Source of the DNA: DAITQM01 sp039794245
GTDB taxonomy: Bacteria > Pseudomonadota > Gammaproteobacteria > Xanthomonadales > Wenzhouxiangellaceae
Assembly (NCBI GenBank): GCA_039794245.1
Contig: JBDIVS010000002.1
Location: forward strand, 142,686-206,685
Direction of reading: 5' to 3'
DNA length: 64,000 nt
In this document: positions 7,786-18,568 of the stretch, piece after piece
Layout of the letters: each line of letters opens with the position of its first letter
Position numbering within the stretch: position 1 is the first letter of the stretch
Notes under the pieces: generated by a model
What the model was told of the DNA's origin: nothing
Database searches by the model: none
Seen by the model: only the letters and a program-made list of their open reading frames with translations
Position numbers and translations under genes: made by a program

Positions 7786-9180
7786 TCAACCGCTGCCGAG
7801 CAGGCGGTTGACATCAACCAGGTCGGCGCCTTTGAGCACACCCACCGCCTGCCGAAGACGCAGATGATCGAGAATAAAATCGTGGCGCGCCGTCGAGTAG
7901 TCGCGCTCGGCCTGGAAAAAGCTCTGCTCGCTGAGCAGCACATCGACGATGGTCCGCGTGCCGACCTCGAAGCCGGCCTGCGTCGCGTCCAGAGCACTTT
8001 GCGCCGAAACCAGCGCCTGGCGGCGGGCTTCGACTTCGCGGATGCCGGCGATCACGGCGCGGTAGGCGTTTTCGGTGTTGCGGATCGTCAACTGCTCCTG
8101 GGCCAGGAGATCCTTGTCGGCGGCCTGGAATTCGAGGCGCGCCTGGCGGGTGCGCGACCAGACCACGCCGCCCTGGAAAATCGGCCAGGTCAGTTGCAGG
8201 CTAATATTGCGGTCACGAACGGATCGGCTTGAAGCTCCGAGAATGTTACCCGGATTGTCGCGAATTTCGACAGCGTTATCAGTGAACCGATTGTAGTCAG
8301 CGACAAAATCTAACTGCGGATAAATCGCTGCGCGGCGCAGACGGATCTCCTGGCCGGCCACCTCACGCGACTGGCGGATGCTTTTGAGTTCCGGGTTGTT
8401 GACCAGCGCCACAGCCACCCATTCCTTGGCGTCGGCCGGGTCGGGCCGGTCGAGCGGGATATCCTGGCGCAGTTTGTCGAGATCGGTATAAAACTCGCTG
8501 GTGATCTCGCGCAGGGCCTCGAAGGCATCGTCCAGGTTGTTGCGGGCGATAATGGTATTGGCCCGCGCATTGTCGTAAGTGGCGCGCGCTTCGTGCACAT
8601 CGGTGACCGCCGTCAAACCGACTTCGAAGCGCTGTTCGGCCTGCTCGAACTGGCGTTTCAGCGCCACTTCCTCGGCTTCGGCGAAACGCAGGCTGTCCTC
8701 GGCGGTCAGCACGCCGAAATAGCGCTCGGCGACGCGCAGCAGAAATGCCTGGTAGGCGGTCTCGTAATCGGCATCGGCCCGGGTGACCTGAAACCTCGAC
8801 TGTTTCAGCGCGACGATATCATCGTAGCGGAAGATGTTCTGGCGGATTTCGATCGAATACGCTTCGGTTTCGTTCGTACTGCGCGTATCGATGGAGGGTG
8901 ACAAAAAGGGGTCTCCATTGGCTGCCATTCCGCTGAATTCCGGCTGTAAGAAGCGGTTATTACCGAACGTCCGGTTCGCGGTACCGGACAGTGTCGGCAG
9001 AAAACCGCGGATCGCCTGTGTGTGCAGCTCGTGTCCGGCTTCGCGGCGGTATGCCGCGGCCTGCAACTGCGGATCGAACGCGAGTGCTGCGTCGTGGATG
9101 TCGAGCAAATCGACGGCCCGCGCCGGATTAGCCGTCAGGGCAGCCGGCAGCAGTGGCAAAATGGCCAGTAATCGTTTCAT
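7786..9180 (-). CDS. tolC: TolC-family outer membrane efflux protein
   Basis: A 464-residue outer membrane channel protein with a signal peptide (MKRLLAILPLLPAALTANPARA). Two repeated halves of long alpha-helical sequence follow, the first beginning DLLDIHDAALAFDPQLQAAAYR and the second containing NNPELKSIRQSREVAGQEIRLRRAAIYP, the usual OEP duplication. The C-terminal half includes QAGFEVGTRTIVDVLLSEQ, a TolC hallmark. It would form the outer membrane and periplasmic tunnel for efflux or type I secretion. No partner pump is adjacent. The isoaspartyl methyltransferase homologue lies 45 bp upstream on the same strand, a common pairing in gammaproteobacteria. Confidence 0.92.
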   Translation of the reverse strand: MKRLLAILPLLPAALTANPARAVDLLDIHDAALAFDPQLQAAAYRREAGHELHTQAIRGFLPTLSGTANRTFGNNRFLQPEFSGMAANGDPFLSPSIDTRSTNETEAYSIEIRQNIFRYDDIVALKQSRFQVTRADADYETAYQAFLLRVAERYFGVLTAEDSLRFAEAEEVALKRQFEQAEQRFEVGLTAVTDVHEARATYDNARANTIIARNNLDDAFEALREITSEFYTDLDKLRQDIPLDRPDPADAKEWVAVALVNNPELKSIRQSREVAGQEIRLRRAAIYPQLDFVADYNRFTDNAVEIRDNPGNILGASSRSVRDRNISLQLTWPIFQGGVVWSRTRQARLEFQAADKDLLAQEQLTIRNTENAYRAVIAGIREVEARRQALVSAQSALDATQAGFEVGTRTIVDVLLSEQSFFQAERDYSTARHDFILDHLRLRQAVGVLKGADLVDVNRLLGSG

Positions 9181-9225
9181 GGATCGTGCTCTCTCTCGTT
9201 CGGCCGGCCGGGCGCCGGCCGCATT

Positions 9226-9879
9226 TCAAAACTCGAAGACCGGCGGTTTTGTGCAGTTCAGCAGCGGTTTGAGATCGGTCTCGAACAAATCCTCGTACCC
9301 CACACGGCGTTCGTCATCTAACCGGTACAGCCGGGCGTACATCAACGGCGATTCGCCGACGATGATGAACAACCGCCCGCCAGGCTTCAGCCAGTCGAGG
9401 AAATGCTCCGGCAGAAACGGCGCCGAAGCAGTGACCGTGATGGCCTCGAATCGTTCCGCCGGCCGCCAATCCAGCATCACATCACCGGTGGCAAGTTCGA
9501 CATTGCCGATCTTCAACTCGGCCAGCACCTCGCCGGCCCGGGCGGTAAAATCGGCGAAGCAATCGACGGTGGTCACCTGCGCCGCCCGCTGCGCCAGGCA
9601 GGCGGCGATAAACCCGCTGCCGGTGCCGATTTCGAGCACCCTCTCTCCGGGCTCGACGGCCAGCGCCTGCAGCATGCGCCCCTCGACCATCGGCCGCATC
9701 ATCACCTGATCGTGGGCCAGCGGCAGCATCAGGTCGGCGAAGGCGAGGCGGGCGTAGCGCGGCGGCACGAACGCTTCGCGCGGCACAGCGCTCAGCGTCT
9801 CGAGGGTGACCGGATCGAGCACTTCCCAGGGTCTGACCTGCTGCTCGACCATATTGAAACGGGCTTGATCGATATTCAT
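9226..9879 (-). CDS. Protein-L-isoaspartate O-methyltransferase family protein
   Basis: A 217-residue SAM-dependent methyltransferase of the Pcm family. RVLEIGTGSGFIAACLA is the SAM-binding motif I, TTVDCF is the acidic post-I strand and LKPGGRLFIIVGE is motif III. It would repair isoaspartyl damage in proteins, although members next to tolC often form a divergent subgroup. The open frame extends to 10095, but family similarity starts at MNIDQARFNMVEQQVRPWEV, so ATG 9879 is the start. It probably forms an operon with tolC. Confidence 0.88.
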   Translation of the reverse strand: MNIDQARFNMVEQQVRPWEVLDPVTLETLSAVPREAFVPPRYARLAFADLMLPLAHDQVMMRPMVEGRMLQALAVEPGERVLEIGTGSGFIAACLAQRAAQVTTVDCFADFTARAGEVLAELKIGNVELATGDVMLDWRPAERFEAITVTASAPFLPEHFLDWLKPGGRLFIIVGESPLMYARLYRLDDERRVGYEDLFETDLKPLLNCTKPPVFEF

Positions 9880-10145
9880 CTCGACGGTTTCCTGTGCCAG
9901 GCCCGCCGGCGGGCGTGGCGCCGGAGGGCAAAGTGCATTATTCAGCCGGTGCCGTAAAGCCCAAGTGCCGGAAGTCACAAATGCGCCCGGGATGCGGGCG
10001 GCGAACTGAATCGGCGGCGGGAAAAGTGGCCAGCGGGCCGTTTCGGCCGGACGATTATGATACTCTGATCCATCGCTCACCGGCCACACGATCACCGCCC
10101 GCGAATCCTGCCCCGGCCCCGTTTTCCTCCGCTCATGATGCCCCG

Positions 10146-11987
<1,842 letters not shown>

Positions 11988-12143
11988 GCCGGTCGGGTTC
12001 GCCGGCCGGGCCCATTGTCTTTTGACGGCGGGCAGCACATGCTCCGGCCTAGGTCATCGGCCGGGAATGTGGAAAAGTGCCGTCCCAACACCGCATCCGC
12101 CTTTTTCGTAACGGCCGCATGGGCAGGGTCGTTGCGGCCGGGT

Positions 12144-13583
12144 TCATGCGCCTGACCCGCCGCCGGCGGTGTCTGCCGGCCGTTCATCTTCCGTCTCGAT
12201 CCAGGTTTCGTGGACGTGCAGCCATTCGACGCCGTTCGGCGCCGCATCGTTACGGCGCAGCACGGCGCTCGATTGCCGCAGCCGATATTGCCCGGCGATC
12301 TCCTGATGCTCGCGATACCTTGCCAGATACAGCCCGCCGGGCAGCGCCTTGACCGTTTCGTCGGTGGTCCAGATGCGCGATGCCGGATCGGTTTTGGCCG
12401 TGGCGTGCGACAAGCGAACTGTTTCGATCAGTTCGGAGCGGGGGATTTCACGGCCGGCCGGTGAAATAAAGGTCATCTCCGCCGCCAGTACCTCGCTGAA
12501 GCGGCCGAATGCCGTGCCGTCATCCGGCAGCTCGCCGCGCAGCCAGCGCGCGAAAAAGCGATGCAATTCGCGGATCTCGGCGACCGCCCGGCGGCGGCCT
12601 GGCGCGGCCGGATCGCCACCGCCCGCCTCGTCCACCACATCCCAGACCTGTACCCGGTTGTCGTCCTCGCCTTCGCAGGCAACCCACAACCGGTCGCGGG
12701 CCGGCTCCAGCGCCATCACGATCGGAATTTCGCATACCGGCTGCCGCCTAACGACACGCAGGGCCGCCGCATCGATCACCGACACGTCGTGCGAGCGGGT
12801 GTTGTTGGCGAGCAGCCAGCGCCGGTCGTGGGTCGCGACCAGCGAAAACGGGCCATCGCCGATGCCTTCGGCGATCGCGCCCTGCGCTTGTCGCGTCTCG
12901 AGATCGAACAGCGCGATCTTGTTTTCGCCGCGCACCGCGACCGCGAGCCGGCGATCGTCATCAAACACCACCGCACCGCTCGGCCGCTCGCCGGCCGCCA
13001 GGCGGCCCACGGTCCGGCCTGTCGCCAGCTCGATGACAGCGACCGTGCCATCGTCGTATTCCGGAATATAGGCGGTATTGCGCAACGCCGAATACGCCGC
13101 CGGAAACGGCCGCCGGCCGGTCGCAAAACGGGCGGTCTCGCGCAGCGGATCGGCCGCCACGAGAGTCGCCCGGTCGGCTTTTTCGCTGACGACCAACCAC
13201 CGGCCGCCGGGCAGCGCCGTCAACAGCGACGGCGCACCGCCGATGTCGAGCACCGATACCACATCGCCGCCCGGGAGCAGAACCTCGCTGACCGTACTGC
13301 CGTCGAAGCGGCTGACCACGAGCCGGTCCGCGGCCGACGGGGCAACCCCGAGCGGCACGCCCTCGACCGCCACCGGAGGTAGCACCCGCAGCGCCGCCGT
13401 ATCCACGACACCGAGCCGTGCACTGCCCGCTGCCGCGATATACGCCCGCCGGCAGTCAGCCGAAAATGCGATCTGGTGCGGCGCCTTACCGACCTCAAAT
13501 TCACCGGCCCAGTACAGCTCCAACGCACTGGCAGGGGCCGTCGCGAGCGCCGCGAGAAGCGGTACGATTGCTTTTCGGTTCAT
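12144..13583 (-). CDS. YVTN beta-propeller protein fused to an NTF2/SnoaL-like domain
   Basis: About 479 residues with a signal peptide (MNRKAIVPLLAALATAPASA). Residues about 30-320 are repeated YVTN-type propeller blades, for example PHQIAFSADCRRAYIAAAGSARLGVVDT and YSALRNTAYIPEYDDGTVAVIELATGRTVG (each block shown only in part by its consensus). From about residue 335, ELHRFFARWLRGELPDD through GVEWLHVHETWIE resembles a DUF4440/SnoaL NTF2-like cup domain. It is probably periplasmic. The fusion is uncommon and its substrate is unknown. The frame also allows TTG 13589, but ATG 13583 is preferred. It lies 36 bp downstream of the Sel1 gene on the same strand. Confidence 0.75.
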   Translation of the reverse strand: MNRKAIVPLLAALATAPASALELYWAGEFEVGKAPHQIAFSADCRRAYIAAAGSARLGVVDTAALRVLPPVAVEGVPLGVAPSAADRLVVSRFDGSTVSEVLLPGGDVVSVLDIGGAPSLLTALPGGRWLVVSEKADRATLVAADPLRETARFATGRRPFPAAYSALRNTAYIPEYDDGTVAVIELATGRTVGRLAAGERPSGAVVFDDDRRLAVAVRGENKIALFDLETRQAQGAIAEGIGDGPFSLVATHDRRWLLANNTRSHDVSVIDAAALRVVRRQPVCEIPIVMALEPARDRLWVACEGEDDNRVQVWDVVDEAGGGDPAAPGRRRAVAEIRELHRFFARWLRGELPDDGTAFGRFSEVLAAEMTFISPAGREIPRSELIETVRLSHATAKTDPASRIWTTDETVKALPGGLYLARYREHQEIAGQYRLRQSSAVLRRNDAAPNGVEWLHVHETWIETEDERPADTAGGGSGA

Positions 13584-13619
13584 CCTCAATGCACCATGTT
13601 CGAGTGGGGAACGGCAGAG

Positions 13620-16600
13620 TCAACTGATCCCCGGTTCGACAAAATCGAAAGCTCTGCCATCATGGCTTTCAAGCGGGTCGATCAACGAGCTGATCGAGAT
13701 CAGCGTGTAATAGTCGAGCAGCGCTTTTCCAAGCCGGCGGGCGTAGTCGGCGGCGACCTCCGGATCATACAGCACCGAATCCTGATTGCTGTACAGCTCG
13801 CTCAGCCTTTTCAGTGCAAACGGCGAGCCGGCCGCCGCCGACTCGCGATACAATGCCAGGGCACGGTCGAAATCCTTTGTACTGCCTAGGCCGTGCTCGT
13901 AACAATACGCCAGATTCGCCAGCGCGAACTTGTTGCCCGCCGCGGCCGCCTTTTCGAGCAGGCGCCGGCCTTTACGCTGTGAACTCTTCCCTGATTTGAG
14001 ATAACGGACCGCCAGATTGTTGAGCGCCGGGGCGGAGCCCCGGTCGGCCGCAAAACGGTAGATTTCCTCGATTTGCTGCGCCGTTTCATTATCACCGGCG
14101 GCCGATCGATCGGCATCGATTTCAAGCGCCCGTGCCAGCCAGAATGCCGCCTGGGCATTACCATTGTTGGCCGCGTCTTCCAGGTAAATCCTGGCAAGTC
14201 CGATGTTATTGCCGAATTCAGGTTCGACGATCAGCATTTCGCCGAGCCTGATCTCGGCGTCGATATCGTCTTTCTCGATCGCCTTGAGATACCAGTTGAA
14301 AGCCGCTTCGATATTGCGCCCGACGACGGTGCCGCGCCGATAGAGGTGACCTAGGTTGCGCATGGCCAGAACGACTCCGTCGCTGGCCGCATCCTCGAGC
14401 CATTTGACGGCGCCGGCGGGATCTTTTTCCGTCCCCTTGCCATTCAGCATCAAAGCGGCGATATCGTTTTTCGCAGCAGTGACACCTTTATCTGCAGCTG
14501 CAAGATACCATTGATAGGCACGCCCCATATCGGTCTTTGTGCCGATACCGTATTCGTAGCGCTGAGCCAGTCTGTACATCGCCCGATCAACACCCGATTC
14601 GGCCGCGGCAGCGTAATGTCTGAAGGCCAGGGCGGCCTTTTCATCGTCGTTGTTCTCGCTAAGTTCGGCGTAATACTCGGCGAGCAGTAGATGGGCATGC
14701 GGATAACCCAGTTCCGCGGAGCGGACTATACTCTTGAGCGACCGGCGTGGTGCCTTGGTTGAGAATAGCGATTTGATCGCAACCGTTCCCGCATCGTGGA
14801 TGTAATATGCCGGTGCGTAATCCGCCTTCATGGCCTTGACGAGCGCCTGCTCGGCCAGCCGCTTTTGGTCGCCTGACAGGTTGCGATATTTTCCATATAT
14901 AGCTAATGCTGTCAATGCTTCAGGATCATCGCTTACTGCTCGGGTATAAATATTCTCCAATAATCGATCGTCGTCCACCAGCGGCGCAAAATGGCGGAAG
15001 CCGATGAGATGATAGTTGATCTTGGCCGCCACGCTGCCATCCATCGCCTGCAAATACCAATAACGGGCCTGCGTGATATCGCGTTCCACGCCGCGTCCGG
15101 TTTCATACAATATGGCAAGCTCGTTTTGCGCCTTCTGATCGCCCTGGTCGGCAGCGGCGCGCATCAAGCCGGCGGCTTCCTGCACGTCTTCGTCGTGCCC
15201 GACGCCAAGCAGGTGTCGCGCCAATGCCCTCTGCGCTGAGCTGTAGCCCTGCTCTGCCGACTGCCGTAACCAGTACACCGCGCGTTCGGTATTGACTGCC
15301 GCCACGCCATCCCGGCCGTAATACAACGCCACGCCGAGATTGTATTGTCCGACCTTCTGCCCCGCCGCGGCGGCTTGCGCCGCGTATTCGTAAGGCTGGC
15401 GGTAGTGTTTCTGGTGTGTCGGATGGCGCGCCAGGTAATAACCCATATCGACCGCCACTTCCATATCACCCGCTACGGCAAGTTCATGCAACAGCGCCAG
15501 TCCTGCCGCCGGGTCGGCATCTGTCCCGGTACCATTCAAATAAGCGATGGCGAGTTGCCATTGGCCGTCCCGGTGCCCCTGCGCGGCGGCTTGACGCAAA
15601 TAATCAAACGCCCGCTCGACATTGTGCAATTTGCCCTTTTCGGCGGAATACAACTCGGCAATCCGGTATTCGAAACCACCGCCCGGACTTTTCCCGGCAC
15701 AGCGCCGTCGCAGCGCTGTGAGATCGGGTATCCAGGACTTTCTGGCCAACCTGAGCTCGCCGACCTGGATCAGCGTGATCACAGCGTCGCAGTAATGGGC
15801 CGCGGCAGCGGACGCCAGTTTTTTGACCGCGTCTTTCTGCAGATCCACAAGCTCATGTCGAAACACGGTTCTGGCGAAACGTGTGGCGCCGATGGCGCTG
15901 CCGTTTTCCGCCGCCCACAGATAAGCCAGCAAGGCGCTTTTCAGGTTATTGCGGTTGCCAAGACCCTGAGTGGCGATGAGATCACCGAGGAAAACCGCCG
16001 CCCCAGGATCTTTGTTGGCCGCCAGCCACAGCAATGCCGTGCTCCCGCCATAAGCTTCTTCCCAGGCGATCTCGGCCAGTCGAAAACCGCTGGACTCGAG
16101 CCGCTGGTGCGCCTTCATGATACTGAAGACAATATCGTTGCCGTCGAAGTACCGCACCGCGTCCTGGCCGTCTGCGGTTTCGCTGTAAGCCAGGTAAAGA
16201 ATCCGATCACCGGAACCGGCGATGCGGTACTCGGTGTCGATCACCCGCTCACCGCGGTATTCAAGATAATGGCGGGCATCCTGCACCGTCGCCGCCCACA
16301 ACAGAGTGTTTTCACTACTGCCATCGCCGTCCTTGCTCATCACTTTGTGCCAGGCGTCGATATAGGTGCGGTGAATTTCGGCGCCGGCGGTATCGCCGCG
16401 CCGCAGGTGACAGCGGCGGGCGGCATCGTGCAACTGCGGGTACGGCGGATGCTCTATAAGCAGCCGTTCGATCTTGTCGAACTGCTCGGTGCAGGTTTGA
16501 TCGTCCGGATCGGCTGGAATGTTGAATAACAGCTCCTGCCCTTCGCCGCTGATCGCCCAGGCATAGGCATCGCTGTCGAGGTAACGGCGCCAGAAGCCGG

Positions 16601-16715
16601 CGAGTTGCTCGCTGCTGCTGTCGGCGGCCGGATGGCCGGGCAGGTTTGCCGAGTGGCCGGCGGCGAGCAGCGGCAGGCTGGCGGCGAGCAGCAGCAAAGC
16701 GCTTTTGCATCTCAT
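13620..16715 (-). CDS. Very long Sel1-repeat (SLR) protein, secreted
   Basis: A 1031-residue protein with a signal peptide (MRCKSALLLLAASLPLLAAGHSA). An N-terminal region of about 330 residues without clear repeats is followed by about fourteen Sel1-like repeats, such as AIAYLNGTGTDADPAAGLAL, YNLGVALYYGRDGVAAVNTE and LAYCYEHGLGSTKDFDRALA. SLR arrays are alpha/alpha superhelices that bind proteins, and in Gram-negatives often act in the periplasm or in host interaction. The open frame reaches 16889, but ATG 16715 has a good upstream GGGAGAACGAG and starts the signal peptide. It likely forms an operon with the beta-propeller gene downstream. Confidence 0.85.
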   Translation of the reverse strand: MRCKSALLLLAASLPLLAAGHSANLPGHPAADSSSEQLAGFWRRYLDSDAYAWAISGEGQELLFNIPADPDDQTCTEQFDKIERLLIEHPPYPQLHDAARRCHLRRGDTAGAEIHRTYIDAWHKVMSKDGDGSSENTLLWAATVQDARHYLEYRGERVIDTEYRIAGSGDRILYLAYSETADGQDAVRYFDGNDIVFSIMKAHQRLESSGFRLAEIAWEEAYGGSTALLWLAANKDPGAAVFLGDLIATQGLGNRNNLKSALLAYLWAAENGSAIGATRFARTVFRHELVDLQKDAVKKLASAAAAHYCDAVITLIQVGELRLARKSWIPDLTALRRRCAGKSPGGGFEYRIAELYSAEKGKLHNVERAFDYLRQAAAQGHRDGQWQLAIAYLNGTGTDADPAAGLALLHELAVAGDMEVAVDMGYYLARHPTHQKHYRQPYEYAAQAAAAGQKVGQYNLGVALYYGRDGVAAVNTERAVYWLRQSAEQGYSSAQRALARHLLGVGHDEDVQEAAGLMRAAADQGDQKAQNELAILYETGRGVERDITQARYWYLQAMDGSVAAKINYHLIGFRHFAPLVDDDRLLENIYTRAVSDDPEALTALAIYGKYRNLSGDQKRLAEQALVKAMKADYAPAYYIHDAGTVAIKSLFSTKAPRRSLKSIVRSAELGYPHAHLLLAEYYAELSENNDDEKAALAFRHYAAAAESGVDRAMYRLAQRYEYGIGTKTDMGRAYQWYLAAADKGVTAAKNDIAALMLNGKGTEKDPAGAVKWLEDAASDGVVLAMRNLGHLYRRGTVVGRNIEAAFNWYLKAIEKDDIDAEIRLGEMLIVEPEFGNNIGLARIYLEDAANNGNAQAAFWLARALEIDADRSAAGDNETAQQIEEIYRFAADRGSAPALNNLAVRYLKSGKSSQRKGRRLLEKAAAAGNKFALANLAYCYEHGLGSTKDFDRALALYRESAAAGSPFALKRLSELYSNQDSVLYDPEVAADYARRLGKALLDYYTLISISSLIDPLESHDGRAFDFVEPGIS

Positions 16716-16842
16716 CTCGTTCTCCCCATCTGTCCACCAGCGCCGATTCACCCGTCGTCCTCTCAGGTTACGATCGTAACCTGCCGCTGAAAAGCCCAGT
16801 GTGATTTTTCCCGCTCTCCCGAGTCTAGGTACTAGTGCTGTG

Positions 16843-18417
16843 ATGTGGTATTCACCCACCAAAAAATGGGCCGGCGGTGCTGGGTTCACTGTTGGGTCTA
16901 TATTTTACGTGGTGGCGGCCGCCGGCGCTCCGGCGCCGGACGAGCTCGCTTCGCGAGTCGATGCGATCCGCCGCGCTCACGGCGTCAGTACGGCGGCGGT
17001 GCTTTTGGTCGAAGGCGATCGTGTCGTGCTGGAGCGGGCATTCGGCATCACCGACTGGGCGAGCGGCAGGCCGGTCGATGCCGAAAGCCGTTACAAGGTC
17101 GGCTCGATCTCCAAGGCGTTTACCGGCATCGCGCTCGTCAAGGCCGAAGCGCGCGGCCTGCTCAGGCTCGACCGGCCGCTGAACGAACTGCTCGCCACAC
17201 CGCCGTATTCCAATCCATGGGAAAAGGACCGGCCACTGACAGCGGCGATGCTGCTCGAACACACCGCTGGCTGGTACGACATGAGCCGCGCCGAGTTCGA
17301 TTCGCGCGATCCCAAGCCACTTTGCCTCGCCGAGGCGCTGGCCCTCAACCCCGCCTCGCGGCTGAGCCACTGGCCGCCCGGCATGCACTCGGAGTATTCC
17401 AATTCCGGGCCGGGGGTCGCCGGCTACGTGCTCGAGCAGGTCAGCGGCGAGCGTTTCGAGGCGTTCGTCGAGCGCGAGGTTTTCCAGCCGCTCGGTATGG
17501 CCGGTGCGAGTTTTCTGCTCGATGCCGAAACCCAGGCGCACCTGGTGCAGGGCTACGACCGCGACGGCAAAACGCCGATTCCGTACTGGCACATCGCTTA
17601 CCGCCCGGCCGGCGGGCTCAATCTGCGGCCGCGCGATATGGCGCCGTTTTTGTCCATGCTGCTCGCCCGCGGCCGGCACGACGGCCGGGCTTACCTCAGC
17701 CCGGCCGAGGTCCGCCGGCTCGAAACCCCGACCACCACGCTGGCCGCAAAAAGCGGCCTCGACTTCGGCTACGGGCTCGGCATCTACGCCGTCCAGCACC
17801 GCGGCCATACGCTTTATACGCACGGCGGCGACGGCGATGGTTATCTGGCCCGCTTCGCTTACAGCCCGGCCGCCGGGCGCGGCTATTTCATCGTCATCAC
17901 GGCGTTTAACCACGCGCCGCTGAATGAAATGACCCGCCTTGCCGCCGACTGGCTGGTGGCGCCCTTGCCGGCGGTGCCCGAGCCGCCGCCGGCCGTCCTT
18001 GCGCCGGCCGCGCTCGATTTCTGGCGCGGGCGTTACCGTCCGGCCAGCGTCCGTTTTCCGAGCCCCGGCTGGGACGCGCGGCGGCTCAAGATCGGCAGCG
18101 AAGACGGCGTGCTTTACACACAAGAAGAAAACGGCCGCCGGCGGCGGCTGATTCCGGTCACTTCCCACCACTTCCGCCGCGCCGGCCAGACCACCGCGAC
18201 GATCGCATTGCTAGAGATCGAGGACGGCTCGCGGGTGCTGCAATCCCCGGACGGCAACTGGCTTGCGCCGCCCCATCGCTCAGGCGCTCTGACCCAGCGC
18301 ACCGATCAGCGTAAAGACACCGATCGCGATAAAGCCGCTGCCGGCGACGATGGCGAGCAGACGCGGGTTGAGCCAGGCACCGAGCCAGCTTCCGGCGAGC
18401 ACGCCGAGCGCCGCTGA
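16843..18417 (+). CDS. Beta-lactamase-fold serine hydrolase (class C/AmpC-like family)
   Basis: About 524 residues. The nucleophile motif SxxK is in KVGSISKAFTG, the Tyr motif is HSEYSNSGPG and the third motif is YTHGGDGDG, as in D-alanyl-D-alanine carboxypeptidase or esterase members. From ATG 16843, KKWAGGAGFTVGSIFYVVAAAGA can act as a signal peptide. GTG 16801 is the alternative start, and neither has a good ribosome site. The last 46 codons are antisense to the intact gene at 18280-18567 and are highly charged (TQRTDQRKDTDRDK), so the original stop was probably lost. The substrate cannot be predicted. Confidence 0.8.
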   Translation: MWYSPTKKWAGGAGFTVGSIFYVVAAAGAPAPDELASRVDAIRRAHGVSTAAVLLVEGDRVVLERAFGITDWASGRPVDAESRYKVGSISKAFTGIALVKAEARGLLRLDRPLNELLATPPYSNPWEKDRPLTAAMLLEHTAGWYDMSRAEFDSRDPKPLCLAEALALNPASRLSHWPPGMHSEYSNSGPGVAGYVLEQVSGERFEAFVEREVFQPLGMAGASFLLDAETQAHLVQGYDRDGKTPIPYWHIAYRPAGGLNLRPRDMAPFLSMLLARGRHDGRAYLSPAEVRRLETPTTTLAAKSGLDFGYGLGIYAVQHRGHTLYTHGGDGDGYLARFAYSPAAGRGYFIVITAFNHAPLNEMTRLAADWLVAPLPAVPEPPPAVLAPAALDFWRGRYRPASVRFPSPGWDARRLKIGSEDGVLYTQEENGRRRRLIPVTSHHFRRAGQTTATIALLEIEDGSRVLQSPDGNWLAPPHRSGALTQRTDQRKDTDRDKAAAGDDGEQTRVEPGTEPASGEHAERR

Positions 18418-18567
18418 CAACACCAGCGCCGCCGCCGCCGCGGCGAATACCGTCCACGCCTGATCCTGCTGCCCGGCGGCGAACAGCAAAGTGGCGAGCT
18501 GGGTCTTGTCGCCGAGTTCGGCGATGAACACGGTGGCGAAAACGGTGGCGAGCAATTTGAGGTCCAT
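18280..18567 (-). CDS. GDT1/TMEM165 family (UPF0016) cation transporter, half-size
   Basis: A 95-residue membrane protein with three hydrophobic segments. E17-L-G-D20-K-T in IAELGDKTQLATLL is the conserved cation-binding signature of the family (Mn2+ or Ca2+ with H+ exchange). Eukaryotic members carry two copies of this unit. Half-size bacterial members are thought to work as dimers. The start is 1 bp from the stop of the upstream phosphofructokinase, so they are probably cotranscribed. The 3' end overlaps the convergent serine hydrolase by 138 bp. Confidence 0.82.
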   Translation of the reverse strand: MDLKLLATVFATVFIAELGDKTQLATLLFAAGQQDQAWTVFAAAAAALVLSAALGVLAGSWLGAWLNPRLLAIVAGSGFIAIGVFTLIGALGQSA

Positions 18568-18568
18568 G

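Noticed and set aside
9880..10145. Possible TPP riboswitch before thiC
   Set aside because: The conserved CTGAGA and ACCTGATC-type cores were not found in the leader.
16852..18171. 439-codon open frame antisense to the serine hydrolase
   Set aside because: The hydrolase frame has all three catalytic motifs and the antisense frame has none.
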